This document shows, piece by piece, positions 1 to 7,366 of a DNA stretch of 64,000 bases. A program made the position numbers and the translations under genes. How positions within the stretch are numbered: position 1 is the first letter of the stretch; the number at the start of each line of letters is the position of its first letter. The DNA comes from Paenibacillus herberti. Its GTDB lineage: Bacteria > Bacillota > Bacilli > Paenibacillales > Paenibacillaceae. Under the pieces are notes generated by a model. The model had not been told where the DNA came from, did not search any database, and worked only from the letters and a program-made list of their open reading frames with translations. The stretch covers positions 65,021 to 129,020 of the forward strand of contig NZ_NMUQ01000001.1 in assembly GCF_002233675.1 (NCBI RefSeq), read 5' to 3'.

Positions 1-1
1 C

Positions 2-1150
2 TCTAAATTTGACGGTAAAATCTTGAGTAGGGTAGTGCAGGGCGGATCGATAAATGCAGCAGACTTGCAAGTAGTAACTGATGTTACAGATTTAGTTAAT
101 CCCGATGTAGTCGGTATAACTATTTCAAGATCCGACTCTGGCTGGGGTGTGAGTTACGTACCGACAGCGGATGAGGTCAAGGCATATTTTTGGGGCTGGA
201 CAATGAGACAGGAAGGGATGATTAGCACTCCATATACATCCGGGACTAAATGGTGGAGGCGTACAATAGATAACAGCAACCCTGTGTCTACGTTGCCAAT
301 AAGCTTTGCTCCCGGATATACACCCTACCGACTCCAATATCAGCTTACTGCTCAAGTAAACGAGACGGTACGCTCCGAAGGCGCAATTATGCTAGCTGAG
401 GGCGCTAACACCCTAGAGGTAGGCTACGGGGTTATAGTTAGAGAGAGGGCCAAGCCTGTCAATCGAGCTGAGGGAGATTTTGTATATATTAATAGCTCGG
501 TTGCTCTTGGAACAGGTTTAGATAGAGCAAATCAAAGCATTATTGAGATTTATAGGGACTCCCGTAAAGATAAATCTTGGACGATAGACAATAACGCCGA
601 AGCATTACCCGGCAAGCAGAGGGCTTACAAATGGGCCTCAACCTACAACCCTTCCGCCGTATATGAGGTCACCTATCTTGCGCTGTATACCTATTTGATC
701 GGAATTCCGCCAACACAGGTAAGCGCGGAGTATGCGCCTAATCAACGTACCGTAACAGATGATCTTGCCAAGACAGCGACACAACTCGCCGGACGGGTAA
801 CAGTGCTTGAAAACGGAACGGCGCAGGCTAAGCAACCGCAGTGGATTACACCGACGCTGCTTGGTGGCTGGGTAAAATACCATGACAATTTCAGCGGAGC
901 CGCTTATCGTAAGGTCGGTAATGAGGTGCAATTGAGAGGAATGATTAAGGACGGAAATAATAGTGTAGCCATTATCAAATTACCTGCGCTATATCGGCCT
1001 AAGTACTTAATTTCGCTCCCTGTAATCTCGTTTAATGGTACAGACCATGATATTGGCAGTGCTGAAGTCACCCCTGCTGGAATTGTTACTGTCTATTTGG
1101 TCGGGAGTAACTGGTTATCTCTTGACACCATAAGGTTTGCCATAGACTAA
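2..1150 (+). CDS. Prophage tail / receptor-binding protein, 5' end outside window
   Basis: This is the C-terminal part of a phage tail protein. The reading frame is open to the left edge, so the TTG at 23 is probably internal and the gene begins upstream. No catalytic motif is visible. The final 110 residues (about 840-1150) have the look of a tail-fibre tip: a 'GGWVKYHDNFSGAAYRKVG' stretch, then a 'LPALYRP' step and a short beta-rich end, a pattern common at the C-termini of Firmicute phage receptor-binding or baseplate proteins. A short heptad-like stretch (about 755-815) precedes it. It sits directly before XkdX, XhlA-like, holin and amidase genes, the usual end of a PBSX/siphophage late operon. 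The tail assignment rests on this context and on the tip-like end; no specific family is claimed. Confidence 0.7.
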   Translation, partial: SKFDGKILSRVVQGGSINAADLQVVTDVTDLVNPDVVGITISRSDSGWGVSYVPTADEVKAYFWGWTMRQEGMISTPYTSGTKWWRRTIDNSNPVSTLPISFAPGYTPYRLQYQLTAQVNETVRSEGAIMLAEGANTLEVGYGVIVRERAKPVNRAEGDFVYINSSVALGTGLDRANQSIIEIYRDSRKDKSWTIDNNAEALPGKQRAYKWASTYNPSAVYEVTYLALYTYLIGIPPTQVSAEYAPNQRTVTDDLAKTATQLAGRVTVLENGTAQAKQPQWITPTLLGGWVKYHDNFSGAAYRKVGNEVQLRGMIKDGNNSVAIIKLPALYRPKYLISLPVISFNGTDHDIGSAEVTPAGIVTVYLVGSNWLSLDTIRFAID

Positions 1151-1160
1151 GGAGGTCCAC

Positions 1161-1676
1161 ATGAAAGAAGCCATAATCACAGACCTAAACGGCCTGTTTA
1201 TCGATGTCGAGCTCGTTGACGACAACGAAACAGGTTATTTGCCGTTGTCCGCGCCGGATGACCCATACGATAACGAAGTCGCGCCTATTACCGGCTATCG
1301 AGTTGCGCTGCCCGTCACGCCTGGCTTTTATCGCCCGCGTTTTGACCGAGAGGCTTATGATGCACATCAAGCATCCCTATCGTCATATGTAGTCGCTAAG
1401 GCCGCTTGGCTAGCACTACCAGAGGGTGAGCGCGGTCCAGAGCCGACAGCTCCCGCATCAACAGCGTATTGGGTGGAGGGGCTAGCGCCGGAGGATATCG
1501 CTGCGCTTCAGCTAACTCTGCCAAGGCCGTCGCCGGAGCAGGTGCGCATCAGGCAGTTGGAGACAGACAACGCCACGCTGCTGCTCAGTCAGGCCGAGAC
1601 GGAGGCGCGGCTACAAAAATCAGAGCAAGATCACGCAGGGCTGCTGTTAGCGCTCGTGGAAGGAGGTGTGATTTAA
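1161..1676 (+). CDS. Prophage protein of unknown function, late tail region
   Basis: This 171-residue acidic protein starts at an ATG preceded by a strong AAGGAGG. I do not recognise the family with certainty. The N-terminal half (about residues 1-60) looks like a small beta domain with many Asp, Pro and Gly residues. The last 40 residues form a probable coiled coil rich in Glu, Gln, Leu and Ala. Small proteins of this type lie between the tail fibre and XkdX in many Firmicute prophages and may act as tail-fibre accessory or assembly proteins. It is 10 bp downstream of the tail protein and 2 bp upstream of the XkdX-like gene, so it is surely cotranscribed with them. Confidence 0.6.
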   Translation: MKEAIITDLNGLFIDVELVDDNETGYLPLSAPDDPYDNEVAPITGYRVALPVTPGFYRPRFDREAYDAHQASLSSYVVAKAAWLALPEGERGPEPTAPASTAYWVEGLAPEDIAALQLTLPRPSPEQVRIRQLETDNATLLLSQAETEARLQKSEQDHAGLLLALVEGGVI

Positions 1677-1678
1677 AA

Positions 1679-1816
1679 ATGGACTGGTACTTTACGATTA
1701 AGCGTTACTATGAACTGGGCTGTTATACGGCAGCGCAGGTGCTACGCTTCGCCGAGCTCGGCAAGCTTTCGCTAGATCAAGCGCAAGAGATTACAGGAGC
1801 CAGGAATGAGCAGTAG
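1679..1816 (+). CDS. xkdX: XkdX family phage protein
   Basis: This short 45-residue protein begins with MDWYFTIKRYYELGCYTA and continues with a 'VLRFAELGKLSLDQAQEITG' segment, which is the characteristic XkdX signature: an N-terminal W/Y-rich helix with K-x-YYE-x-G-x-Y, followed by a V-x-x-F-V/A-x-x-x-x-I/L-T helix. XkdX is a small protein of unknown role encoded between the tail fibre and the lysis genes of PBSX-like prophages. The ATG at 1679 lies 3 bases after the preceding stop, with GGAGG about 13 bases upstream in the end of that gene. The gene is too short for most ORF callers, but position, length and composition all fit. Confidence 0.8.
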   Translation: MDWYFTIKRYYELGCYTAAQVLRFAELGKLSLDQAQEITGARNEQ

Positions 1817-1844
1817 CGGAACTCCGGCTCGAAAGGAGAATGAC

Positions 1845-2159
1845 ATGAGCAGACCCGAGGTACAGCTTCAGGCGATCGCATCCCAAGTGGTTAAGCTCGA
1901 GACGCTGCAGGAAGTCAACACCCGGGCACTCGGCGATGTGGCCACTGGTATCACGCGTTTGATTGAAAGGTTAGAAAAGTCGGATGACACGGCACGAGAA
2001 GCCGCCCAGCGCGCTCGCGCCGCGCATCATCGGATAGATGAAATCAGAGCCAGCATCGACGGCATCAAGCAGGGACAGCGCTGGCTCATTACAACTTCAT
2101 TCACGCTCATTGGCCTAGCAGCTGTGCTGCTGGGCCTTATTGTTAAATTTTTGGAATAA
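1845..2159 (+). CDS. XhlA-like hemolysin/holin accessory membrane protein
   Basis: This 104-residue protein has an N-terminal coiled-coil region (about residues 1-78, rich in Glu, Arg, Ala and Leu) and a single C-terminal membrane helix ('LITTSFTLIGLAAVLLGLIV') with a short tail. That is the layout of the XhlA family, which in PBSX works with the holin and amidase in lysis. I chose the ATG at 1845 because GAAAGGAGAA lies at a good distance; an upstream in-frame ATG at 1806 has no comparable site. It precedes the holin by 12 bp with its own AAGGAGG. Function is inferred from architecture and from its place in the lysis cassette. Confidence 0.7.
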   Translation: MSRPEVQLQAIASQVVKLETLQEVNTRALGDVATGITRLIERLEKSDDTAREAAQRARAAHHRIDEIRASIDGIKQGQRWLITTSFTLIGLAAVLLGLIVKFLE

Positions 2160-2171
2160 GGAGGGGTTTTT

Positions 2172-2453
2172 ATGGATGGATCCTTCATTCAAGGGCTCAT
2201 TAAGCCGGAGCTGGCGGGCGTCGTTGCCGTGTGTTGGATCATCGGTTTCGGCCTGAAGCGCACGCCGAGGGTCGCGGATTGGGTGCTTGTATATGCCGTA
2301 ACAGCAGCGGGGATTCTATTCGTCTGCTTTTCGCTCGGCTGGAGCGTTGACAGCGTCATTCAAGGTATTTTGTGCGGAGCGGTGGCTGTATATGGGAACC
2401 AGTTATTCAAGCAAACCACCCAAGCCTTGAAAAAGGAGGGCGGGGATGAATAA
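2172..2453 (+). CDS. Phage holin
   Basis: This 93-residue protein has three hydrophobic segments (about residues 14-27, 36-54 and 60-76) and a charged C-terminus ending KKEGGDE, which is the typical holin layout. Holins form the membrane lesions that release or activate the endolysin at the end of the lytic cycle. The start ATG at 2172 follows a strong AAGGAGG. The 3' end overlaps the amidase gene by 8 bp, so the two are translationally coupled. Similar proteins with an opening 'IQGLIKPELAGVVAV' are found next to amidases in Paenibacillus and Bacillus prophages. The exact holin superfamily is not assigned here. Confidence 0.78.
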   Translation: MDGSFIQGLIKPELAGVVAVCWIIGFGLKRTPRVADWVLVYAVTAAGILFVCFSLGWSVDSVIQGILCGAVAVYGNQLFKQTTQALKKEGGDE

Positions 2454-3339
2454 AGAGAATTATCCCATTGAGCGCCGATACATCCGTATTCGCAGCAATA
2501 CCAGGCCTGGCACCCGGCTTTCCGTCGGGAGCCCGGCTTTTTTTGTTGCTCATGATACAGGCAATCCAGGTGCATCGGCGGACGCCCATTTCCGCTATTT
2601 TGAGCGCCAGATGGACCGCATCGCATCGGCTCATGTTTTTATCGACGACCGCAGCATAATAGAAATTATTCCAACGGGTACAGGAGCCGAACCGGCAGAA
2701 AAAGCCTATCACGTCGTCCGCAATACAACTATAGACAATGAGCAGTTTGGATTCGATGCCAATGATGCTGCAATCGGAGTGGAGCTTTGCTACGGTGGTA
2801 TGATCGATTTCGCAGCTGCTTATGATCGTTTTGCTTGGTATATGGCCTATTGCTGTAACAAATGGGGCAAATTGCCCTCCGCCCATATCGTCAGTCACAA
2901 ACAGCTGGATCCTTCGCGCAAGACTGATTGCGAGCAATCGCTCACCTCGGGGGGAGTGACGTTTGGAGACTTAATTAGAGATGTTGCAGCAAGGATGAAC
3001 AACCTTATTATAGAAACTCCTGAGTCCAAGTCTGAAAAGCTACCACTCGCAACATGCGACCATCTCATCCGCTCCTATGTCCAGCCGGCTTGGCACGAAA
3101 GGAAGACATCAGGCGATGCCGTAACTGCGGAACACTATGCCAGGCTGGCGGCCAATCTCCGTCAGGCAACAACTGCTGGGGCGGGCCTTGCCAAAAGCAA
3201 CGCGCAGGAAGTGATTTATAATTGGCTCTCACCGGCCTGGTTGCGGGCACGACAAACGGGACGCGATGCAAGCTTCTACCATCGGATGGCTGATGAACTG
3301 AGAGCTTGCGCCGGAATTCCCTTAGAAAAGCTCTGCTGA
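2446..3339 (+). CDS. Prophage endolysin, N-acetylmuramoyl-L-alanine amidase (Amidase_2 type)
   Basis: This 297-residue lysin cleaves the bond between muramic acid and the stem peptide of peptidoglycan. The N-terminal domain (about residues 20-185) shows the Amidase_2 zinc site: 'HDTGNPG' gives the first His, 'HIVSHKQLDPSRKTDC' gives the second His and the Cys ligand. The C-terminal part (about residues 200-297) holds two copies of a roughly 45-residue repeat with the pattern PAW...HY/FYxRLA/MAxxLR, presumably a wall-binding unit. There is no signal peptide, which fits holin-dependent release. The gene overlaps the holin by 8 bp and is the last prophage gene on this side; the next gene is unrelated. 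Confidence 0.88.
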   Translation: MNKENYPIERRYIRIRSNTRPGTRLSVGSPAFFVAHDTGNPGASADAHFRYFERQMDRIASAHVFIDDRSIIEIIPTGTGAEPAEKAYHVVRNTTIDNEQFGFDANDAAIGVELCYGGMIDFAAAYDRFAWYMAYCCNKWGKLPSAHIVSHKQLDPSRKTDCEQSLTSGGVTFGDLIRDVAARMNNLIIETPESKSEKLPLATCDHLIRSYVQPAWHERKTSGDAVTAEHYARLAANLRQATTAGAGLAKSNAQEVIYNWLSPAWLRARQTGRDASFYHRMADELRACAGIPLEKLC

Positions 3340-3381
3340 GGGACAGACTTCTGTCTCCTCCGAACAATTCTAGTAATTAAC

Positions 3382-3426
3382 TTCAGCAGTAGTTGTTCCA
3401 GCGGCAGCAGTTGCGGAGGAAGTTAA
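3382..3426 (+). pseudogene. Orphan C-terminal remnant of a Ser/Gly/Cys-rich tail
   Basis: Read in the frame of position 3382, this stretch encodes F-SSSCSSGSSCGGS and then TAA. It closely resembles the end of the tail encoded at 4795-5028 (SSSCSSSSCGGGD-stop). No start codon or gene body precedes it; the amidase gene ends 42 bp upstream. Like the intact copy it is followed at once by a hairpin terminator containing GGGCTGTT. It is either the stranded 3' end of a paralogue cut off by prophage insertion, or a duplication of the downstream gene's end. The homology is short and of low complexity, so chance is possible. Confidence 0.45.
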
Positions 3427-3436
3427 AGCTAATCGT

Positions 3437-3485
3437 AAGGGCTGTTTCTAGGTCATAGTCAATGACCTGGAAACAGCTCTTTTTA
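3437..3485 (+). terminator. Rho-independent terminator after the prophage end
   Basis: A long inverted repeat (AGGGCTGTTTC...GGTCAT, 4-base loop, ATGACC...GGAAACAGCTCT) is followed by TTTT. It closes the transcript that runs out of the amidase gene. Its outer stem resembles the terminator at 5033-5080. Confidence 0.8.
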
Positions 3486-3600
3486 CTAAATGACGCTCGT
3501 TATATGTAATAAGTATTTAACGGTTTTTAACAAAAATATATACCAATCTCTTTGAATGGCATGGTAAAATTAACCTAATTTTATATTCAAGGAGACTGGT

Positions 3601-4794
3601 ATGGACAATAATTCGAATATGCTTGGTATTCTACTTCCTTTTCTACTGATGTTTCTCGTATTTTATGTTCTCGTAATCAGGCCGCGCCGGAAGAGAGGCC
3701 GACATAAGCAATATAGGGAATGGAACAGAGGGTCGAATCAAAACTATAACAGAGGTAATCAGCAAACATCTGTCATGCGCGACGGCAGAGGAGGGCGTTA
3801 CAATAACAGTGACCGCTCAGGACAGGGGCGCGGAAACGGCTCCGGCATTCGCCGAGCTAATGACAACCGTCAAGAGTGGGGGAGCGAGAGGGATTACTCC
3901 AGTGATGAGGCTCGGCGTAAGGATTCGCTTTCTGAGATTGTAGATGAGATTACGGGATGGGCCAATCTCGGGGCGTTACCGCAAGCACCGCTTGATGCTA
4001 CGACAGCAGCGATGAATCGGGCTTTGCCGAGCGAGTACATTGAGCAAGTGAAGTTTAGATACCTGAAGGAATTCCCGCATGTTCCAGAAGAGAAATTTGA
4101 GCTGCGGATGTTCGAGCTGAAGCGCTACTTTATCTTGTGCTCTGTGTTTAAAAGCGTCCCGATGTTCAGCGATGCAGTTGATGGCGTATGGCATGAAATG
4201 ATTATGTACACACGCGATTATGAACGGTTCGGGCGCGACTTTCTGGGGGAGACGCTGCATCATACTCCTGCCAGAGATTCGATCCCGGACCCTGATGGCC
4301 GGGCATGGTTTGATCTAATCTATTCACTGCTGTTTCGTATTCATAAAGGAACGCAAACTGAATGGGGTCCTTTTTTCCGTCATCCGCTTAGTCGCGGACG
4401 CATCAAGGAGCTGTTATCCTTATCCGACGAGGAGCTTCGCAGAATATATTTCCGCAAGGACGCGGATGAACAACTGGTCAACTGGCTGTTGAATAACATG
4501 AAAAAGCAGTTCCGCGAAGCCTCAGCACTGAAAGAGCGGGCAAGCCGCCGACGGACAGATCGGAATAGGCATGCTGATGAAGAGGATGAGCAGGAGGAGT
4601 GGGATTACGACAATAATTACTCCTACGATAATCCAAACTATGGGACTGCGCTCGTGGGATTCATGATCATGCACTCCATCTATAATCAAGACACGTATCT
4701 TCAAGAGATAGAAATGGAGCTGCCTCCCGAGGAGCGAGAAGCCTCCTCCCGAAGTAGCTGCACGGCTTCTGGCTGCTCTGGAGGAACGGAGTAG
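3601..4794 (+). CDS. Membrane-anchored protein of unknown function with GRDP/DUF1399-like core
   Basis: This 397-residue protein has one N-terminal membrane helix (about residues 8-26) followed by a basic stretch RPRRKRGR, so the bulk should be cytoplasmic. Residues 35-100 are Arg/Gly/Asn-rich and probably disordered. The folded core (about 120-310) contains 'DAVDGVWHEMIMYTRDYERF', which resembles the 'VD-x-x-WH-x-H' core of glycine-rich-domain (DUF1399-like) proteins; this similarity is from memory. The C-terminal 80 residues are charged and then Ser/Cys-rich. AAGGAGACTGGT precedes the ATG. The frame stops at a TAG at 4792 but stays open for another 77 codons of the same Ser/Gly/Cys composition (see the next entry). 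No function is assigned. Confidence 0.7.
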   Translation: MDNNSNMLGILLPFLLMFLVFYVLVIRPRRKRGRHKQYREWNRGSNQNYNRGNQQTSVMRDGRGGRYNNSDRSGQGRGNGSGIRRANDNRQEWGSERDYSSDEARRKDSLSEIVDEITGWANLGALPQAPLDATTAAMNRALPSEYIEQVKFRYLKEFPHVPEEKFELRMFELKRYFILCSVFKSVPMFSDAVDGVWHEMIMYTRDYERFGRDFLGETLHHTPARDSIPDPDGRAWFDLIYSLLFRIHKGTQTEWGPFFRHPLSRGRIKELLSLSDEELRRIYFRKDADEQLVNWLLNNMKKQFREASALKERASRRRTDRNRHADEEDEQEEWDYDNNYSYDNPNYGTALVGFMIMHSIYNQDTYLQEIEMELPPEEREASSRSSCTASGCSGGTE

Positions 4795-5028
4795 AGCGGG
4801 GGAGGACAAGGTTCGAACGGCTCCAACGGCTCCTGCTCTGGCAGCAGCTGTTCCGGCTCAAGCTGCTCCAGTTCGAGCTGTTCTAACTCAAGCTGTTCCA
4901 GTGGAAGCTCAAGTTCTAACGATAGTGGCAGCTCAAGCTCCAATGGCAGCGGTAGCTCCAATGACAGCGGCGGTTCCAGTGGAGGTAGCAGCAGCTGTTC
5001 CAGTAGCAGTTGCGGAGGCGGCGACTAA
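4795..5028 (+). other. In-frame Ser/Gly/Cys-rich extension downstream of an amber codon
   Basis: After the TAG at 4792-4794 the same frame continues for 77 sense codons to a TAA at 5026. The segment is almost wholly Ser, Gly, Cys and Asn (for example GSNGSCSGSSCSGSSCSS) and continues the composition of the 15 residues before the TAG (SSRSSCTASGCSGG). Codons are AGC/TCC/GGC/TGC biased throughout. It lacks its own start codon and ribosome site. It may be reached by readthrough, or the TAG may be a recent nonsense mutation or a base-call error. Confidence 0.65.
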
Positions 5029-5032
5029 CGAT

Positions 5033-5080
5033 AAAAGAGGGCTGTTCCAACGGCGGTAATTGCCGTGGAGCAGCCCTTTT
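5033..5080. terminator. Bidirectional Rho-independent terminator
   Basis: GGGCTGTTCCA...ACGGC, a short loop, GCCGT...TGGAGCAGCCC forms a stem with AAAAGA on the left and TTTT on the right. It lies between two convergent genes, the Ser/Cys-tailed protein (+) and the HD-GYP protein (-), and can serve both. Confidence 0.85.
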
Positions 5081-5092
5081 GTGCGTTCAGCC

Positions 5093-6160
5093 CTACATGT
5101 AAATCAGTGTAATGTCCAAGTCGCGATTCAGGGACAGATCGATAAACTCTTCGCCAACTTGAATCAGAGGACGGAAAAATTCAGTAGGATGAGTCATGAT
5201 GATCGTACCCGTTTGCCCGGAGTCGAGCTCTACCCGCTTACCAATAAAATTAGGAATCATATGGCGGATAAACGTGTGAGTCGTCTGTGGGTCAAGCTCG
5301 TGGAAGCTCATCCGATACAGATCGCGCAACACATACTGCAGATCGCGTTTCTCCTGGTAGGCGCGGGTCGAGATCATAGCACTGTAAACATCGGCCACGG
5401 CAACAATTTTGGCAATAGGAGAAATCTCTTCGCCGTTAATTCCGTGAGGATAGCCAGTTCCATTCATTCGCTCATGATGCTGAAGTGCGGCTGTAGACAG
5501 GAAGGGATCATCATAAGTACTTAGGATAATTTCTTCTCCATACAGCGTGTGGCGCTTGACCTCGCGATATTCTTCGTCTGTAAGCTTTTCTGGCTTGTTC
5601 AGAATTTCATGCGGTATACGGCATTTGCCGATGTCGTGGAGAAACCCGGCTTTCCCGATACGGGTTGCTTCCTCCTCGTTATGCCCCATCCAGGCTGCTA
5701 GATAATAAGACAACATACCTACTTGCACGGAATGCTGATAGGTATAATCATCCGTTGTGTTCAGCAGAAGCAGCATGGATACAACGTCTCTCTCCATTTG
5801 GAAGCTGGTCAACAAGGGTCCAAAGGTTTTATCCACATCTTCTTCCATGACCTTGCCTTCTTCAAATGCTTTGCGGAACAAATTCCCGCATCCTGCGATC
5901 GCATTCTGATAGAGAGGTTGCATAGCAGGCAGCCACTTCGGAGAAAGGCCGGATTCAATCGTGCGATGTTCGGAAACGGTCGACTTTGCTTCTGGCTGTT
6001 CCATCTCAACATCAACATAGTCGATATTGTGTTGGGTCAGTTTGGAAATTTCGTAAGAAGTAAGGCGGGTTCCCTTGGCCATCACGTTTAACCCATAGTT
6101 GTTGAAGGCGTCGTTTGCTAGCTGATCGCCATCTTTGAGCATGGAAATATGAACCCTCAT
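5093..6160 (-). CDS. HD-GYP domain protein, probable cyclic-di-GMP phosphodiesterase
   Basis: This 355-residue cytoplasmic protein carries an HD-GYP domain in its C-terminal two thirds. The metal-binding motif reads 'FLHDIGKCRIPHEILNKP', followed by 'KRHTLYGEEI' and the hallmark 'LQHHERMNGTGYPHG' and 'AVADVYSAM'. The family hydrolyses cyclic di-GMP, to pGpG or GMP. Residues 1-120 form a helical N-terminal part without membrane segments or a receiver domain. I placed the start at the ATG at 6160 (MRVHISMLKDGDQL), behind AGAGGTGC, rather than at the upstream codon at 6175. It follows moeB by 100 bp on the same strand. A second HD-GYP protein of similar layout is at 11335-12456. Confidence 0.9.
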   Translation of the reverse strand: MRVHISMLKDGDQLANDAFNNYGLNVMAKGTRLTSYEISKLTQHNIDYVDVEMEQPEAKSTVSEHRTIESGLSPKWLPAMQPLYQNAIAGCGNLFRKAFEEGKVMEEDVDKTFGPLLTSFQMERDVVSMLLLLNTTDDYTYQHSVQVGMLSYYLAAWMGHNEEEATRIGKAGFLHDIGKCRIPHEILNKPEKLTDEEYREVKRHTLYGEEIILSTYDDPFLSTAALQHHERMNGTGYPHGINGEEISPIAKIVAVADVYSAMISTRAYQEKRDLQYVLRDLYRMSFHELDPQTTHTFIRHMIPNFIGKRVELDSGQTGTIIMTHPTEFFRPLIQVGEEFIDLSLNRDLDITLIYM

Positions 6161-6259
6161 GTTGCACCTCTGCAAGGTTATTCTTTTACGTCTAAAGGAC
6201 TATCTCTAATGTATCTGTATTATACAAATATGGCAATAACAGACTTAAGAATAGTTCTA

Positions 6260-7366
6260 TTAACCTATTATATCGGCGTAAATGGCTTTAGCTTTAATAG
6301 CATTATCTGTACCTTGAATGAGGGCTCTAGCATCTGGGAAAAAAACGGCGCTAATCTGCTCATCCCGAGCGTACCGCAGTGAGTAGGGAGTAAGATGCAA
6401 CTGGCCCGATCCGGCTAGGCGGGATGCCAGTACCTGCAGATCAAGCGTCCCGGCGCGGGCAGGCCTTACCTGCACGGTTGATCTTCCACATAGCAAGACG
6501 GTCTCATTCATTGACTCATCGAGAAAAGGGAATTCCCCGACCCCGCAGCAAGGGCAATCCGGCTGTTTGGTTCCTGTAAGGCCGAGTGGCATCCATGAAT
6601 TGCGCCAAAGATCCAGCTGTAGCAGGCCAGCTCGTAATTGGCTGCGGTTGCCGGTAAGCCATTTGATCGCCTCCATCGCCTGAAGGGAGCCGACAACATC
6701 CACTAGAGGAGACAGCACGCCTGCCGTCTCACAAGTATCCGTCAAGCCAGCCGAGGGCGGCTCGGGAAACAGGCAGCGGTAGCAGGGAGTCTCGCCAGGG
6801 ATGACGGTCATCGTCATCCCACCGGCCCCGACAGCCCCGCCGTAAATCCACGGAATCTGCTGACGGACCGCGTAGTCATTGAGCAGGTAACGGGTATGAA
6901 AGTTATCGGTGCCGTCCAGAAGAATGTCTGCGTCATCCAGTAGACTGGAGGCATTGCCCCCATGTAGGTCCGCTGCATACGCTCGGATGTTGATGCTGCT
7001 ATTGATTCGACGCAACTTGTTCGCGGCGGCTTCTGCTTTGGGTAGTCCGCTACGAGCATCTTCTTCGTCGTACAGTAGCTGGCGCTGCAAGTTGCTCCAC
7101 TCGACGATATCACGGTCGATCAGCCGAATCTCACCAACTCCGCTGCGTGCAAGATGCGAGGCTATCACACAGCCGAGAGCTCCGACTCCAACGATCGCCA
7201 CTTTGCTAGAGCCCAGCCGCTCCTGGCCGGTTAGGCCGATCGGAGTGAAGCGGACTTGGCGGATATAGCGATTGTCGGGTCGGTTGTTATCATCCGTCCA
7301 GCCTTGCTTGCTGCCCAGAGCTCCGTGCTCTTGAGCATGAACCTGCTCCTGCTCGTTCACGGACAT
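6260..7366 (-). CDS. moeB: MoeB/ThiF-type adenylyltransferase (E1-like), probably molybdopterin-synthase activating enzyme
   Basis: This 368-residue protein adenylates the C-terminal glycine of a ubiquitin-like sulfur carrier, the step before thiocarboxylate formation. The nucleotide site is 'VGVGALGCVIASHLARSG' followed by 'IRLIDRDIVEWSNLQRQLL'. Zinc-binding pairs CYRC and CPCC are both present, and the 'DTCETAGVLSPL' segment carries the candidate catalytic Cys. The last 85 residues form a small additional domain ending 'FFPDARALIQGT', often seen in Firmicute MoeB/ThiF proteins. The start overlaps the end of the moaD-moaE fusion by 10 bp, with AAGGAAGG upstream, so coupling is likely. The partner is therefore most likely the MoaD part of the fusion, though a ThiS partner cannot be excluded. 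Confidence 0.88.
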   Translation of the reverse strand: MSVNEQEQVHAQEHGALGSKQGWTDDNNRPDNRYIRQVRFTPIGLTGQERLGSSKVAIVGVGALGCVIASHLARSGVGEIRLIDRDIVEWSNLQRQLLYDEEDARSGLPKAEAAANKLRRINSSINIRAYAADLHGGNASSLLDDADILLDGTDNFHTRYLLNDYAVRQQIPWIYGGAVGAGGMTMTVIPGETPCYRCLFPEPPSAGLTDTCETAGVLSPLVDVVGSLQAMEAIKWLTGNRSQLRAGLLQLDLWRNSWMPLGLTGTKQPDCPCCGVGEFPFLDESMNETVLLCGRSTVQVRPARAGTLDLQVLASRLAGSGQLHLTPYSLRYARDEQISAVFFPDARALIQGTDNAIKAKAIYADIIG

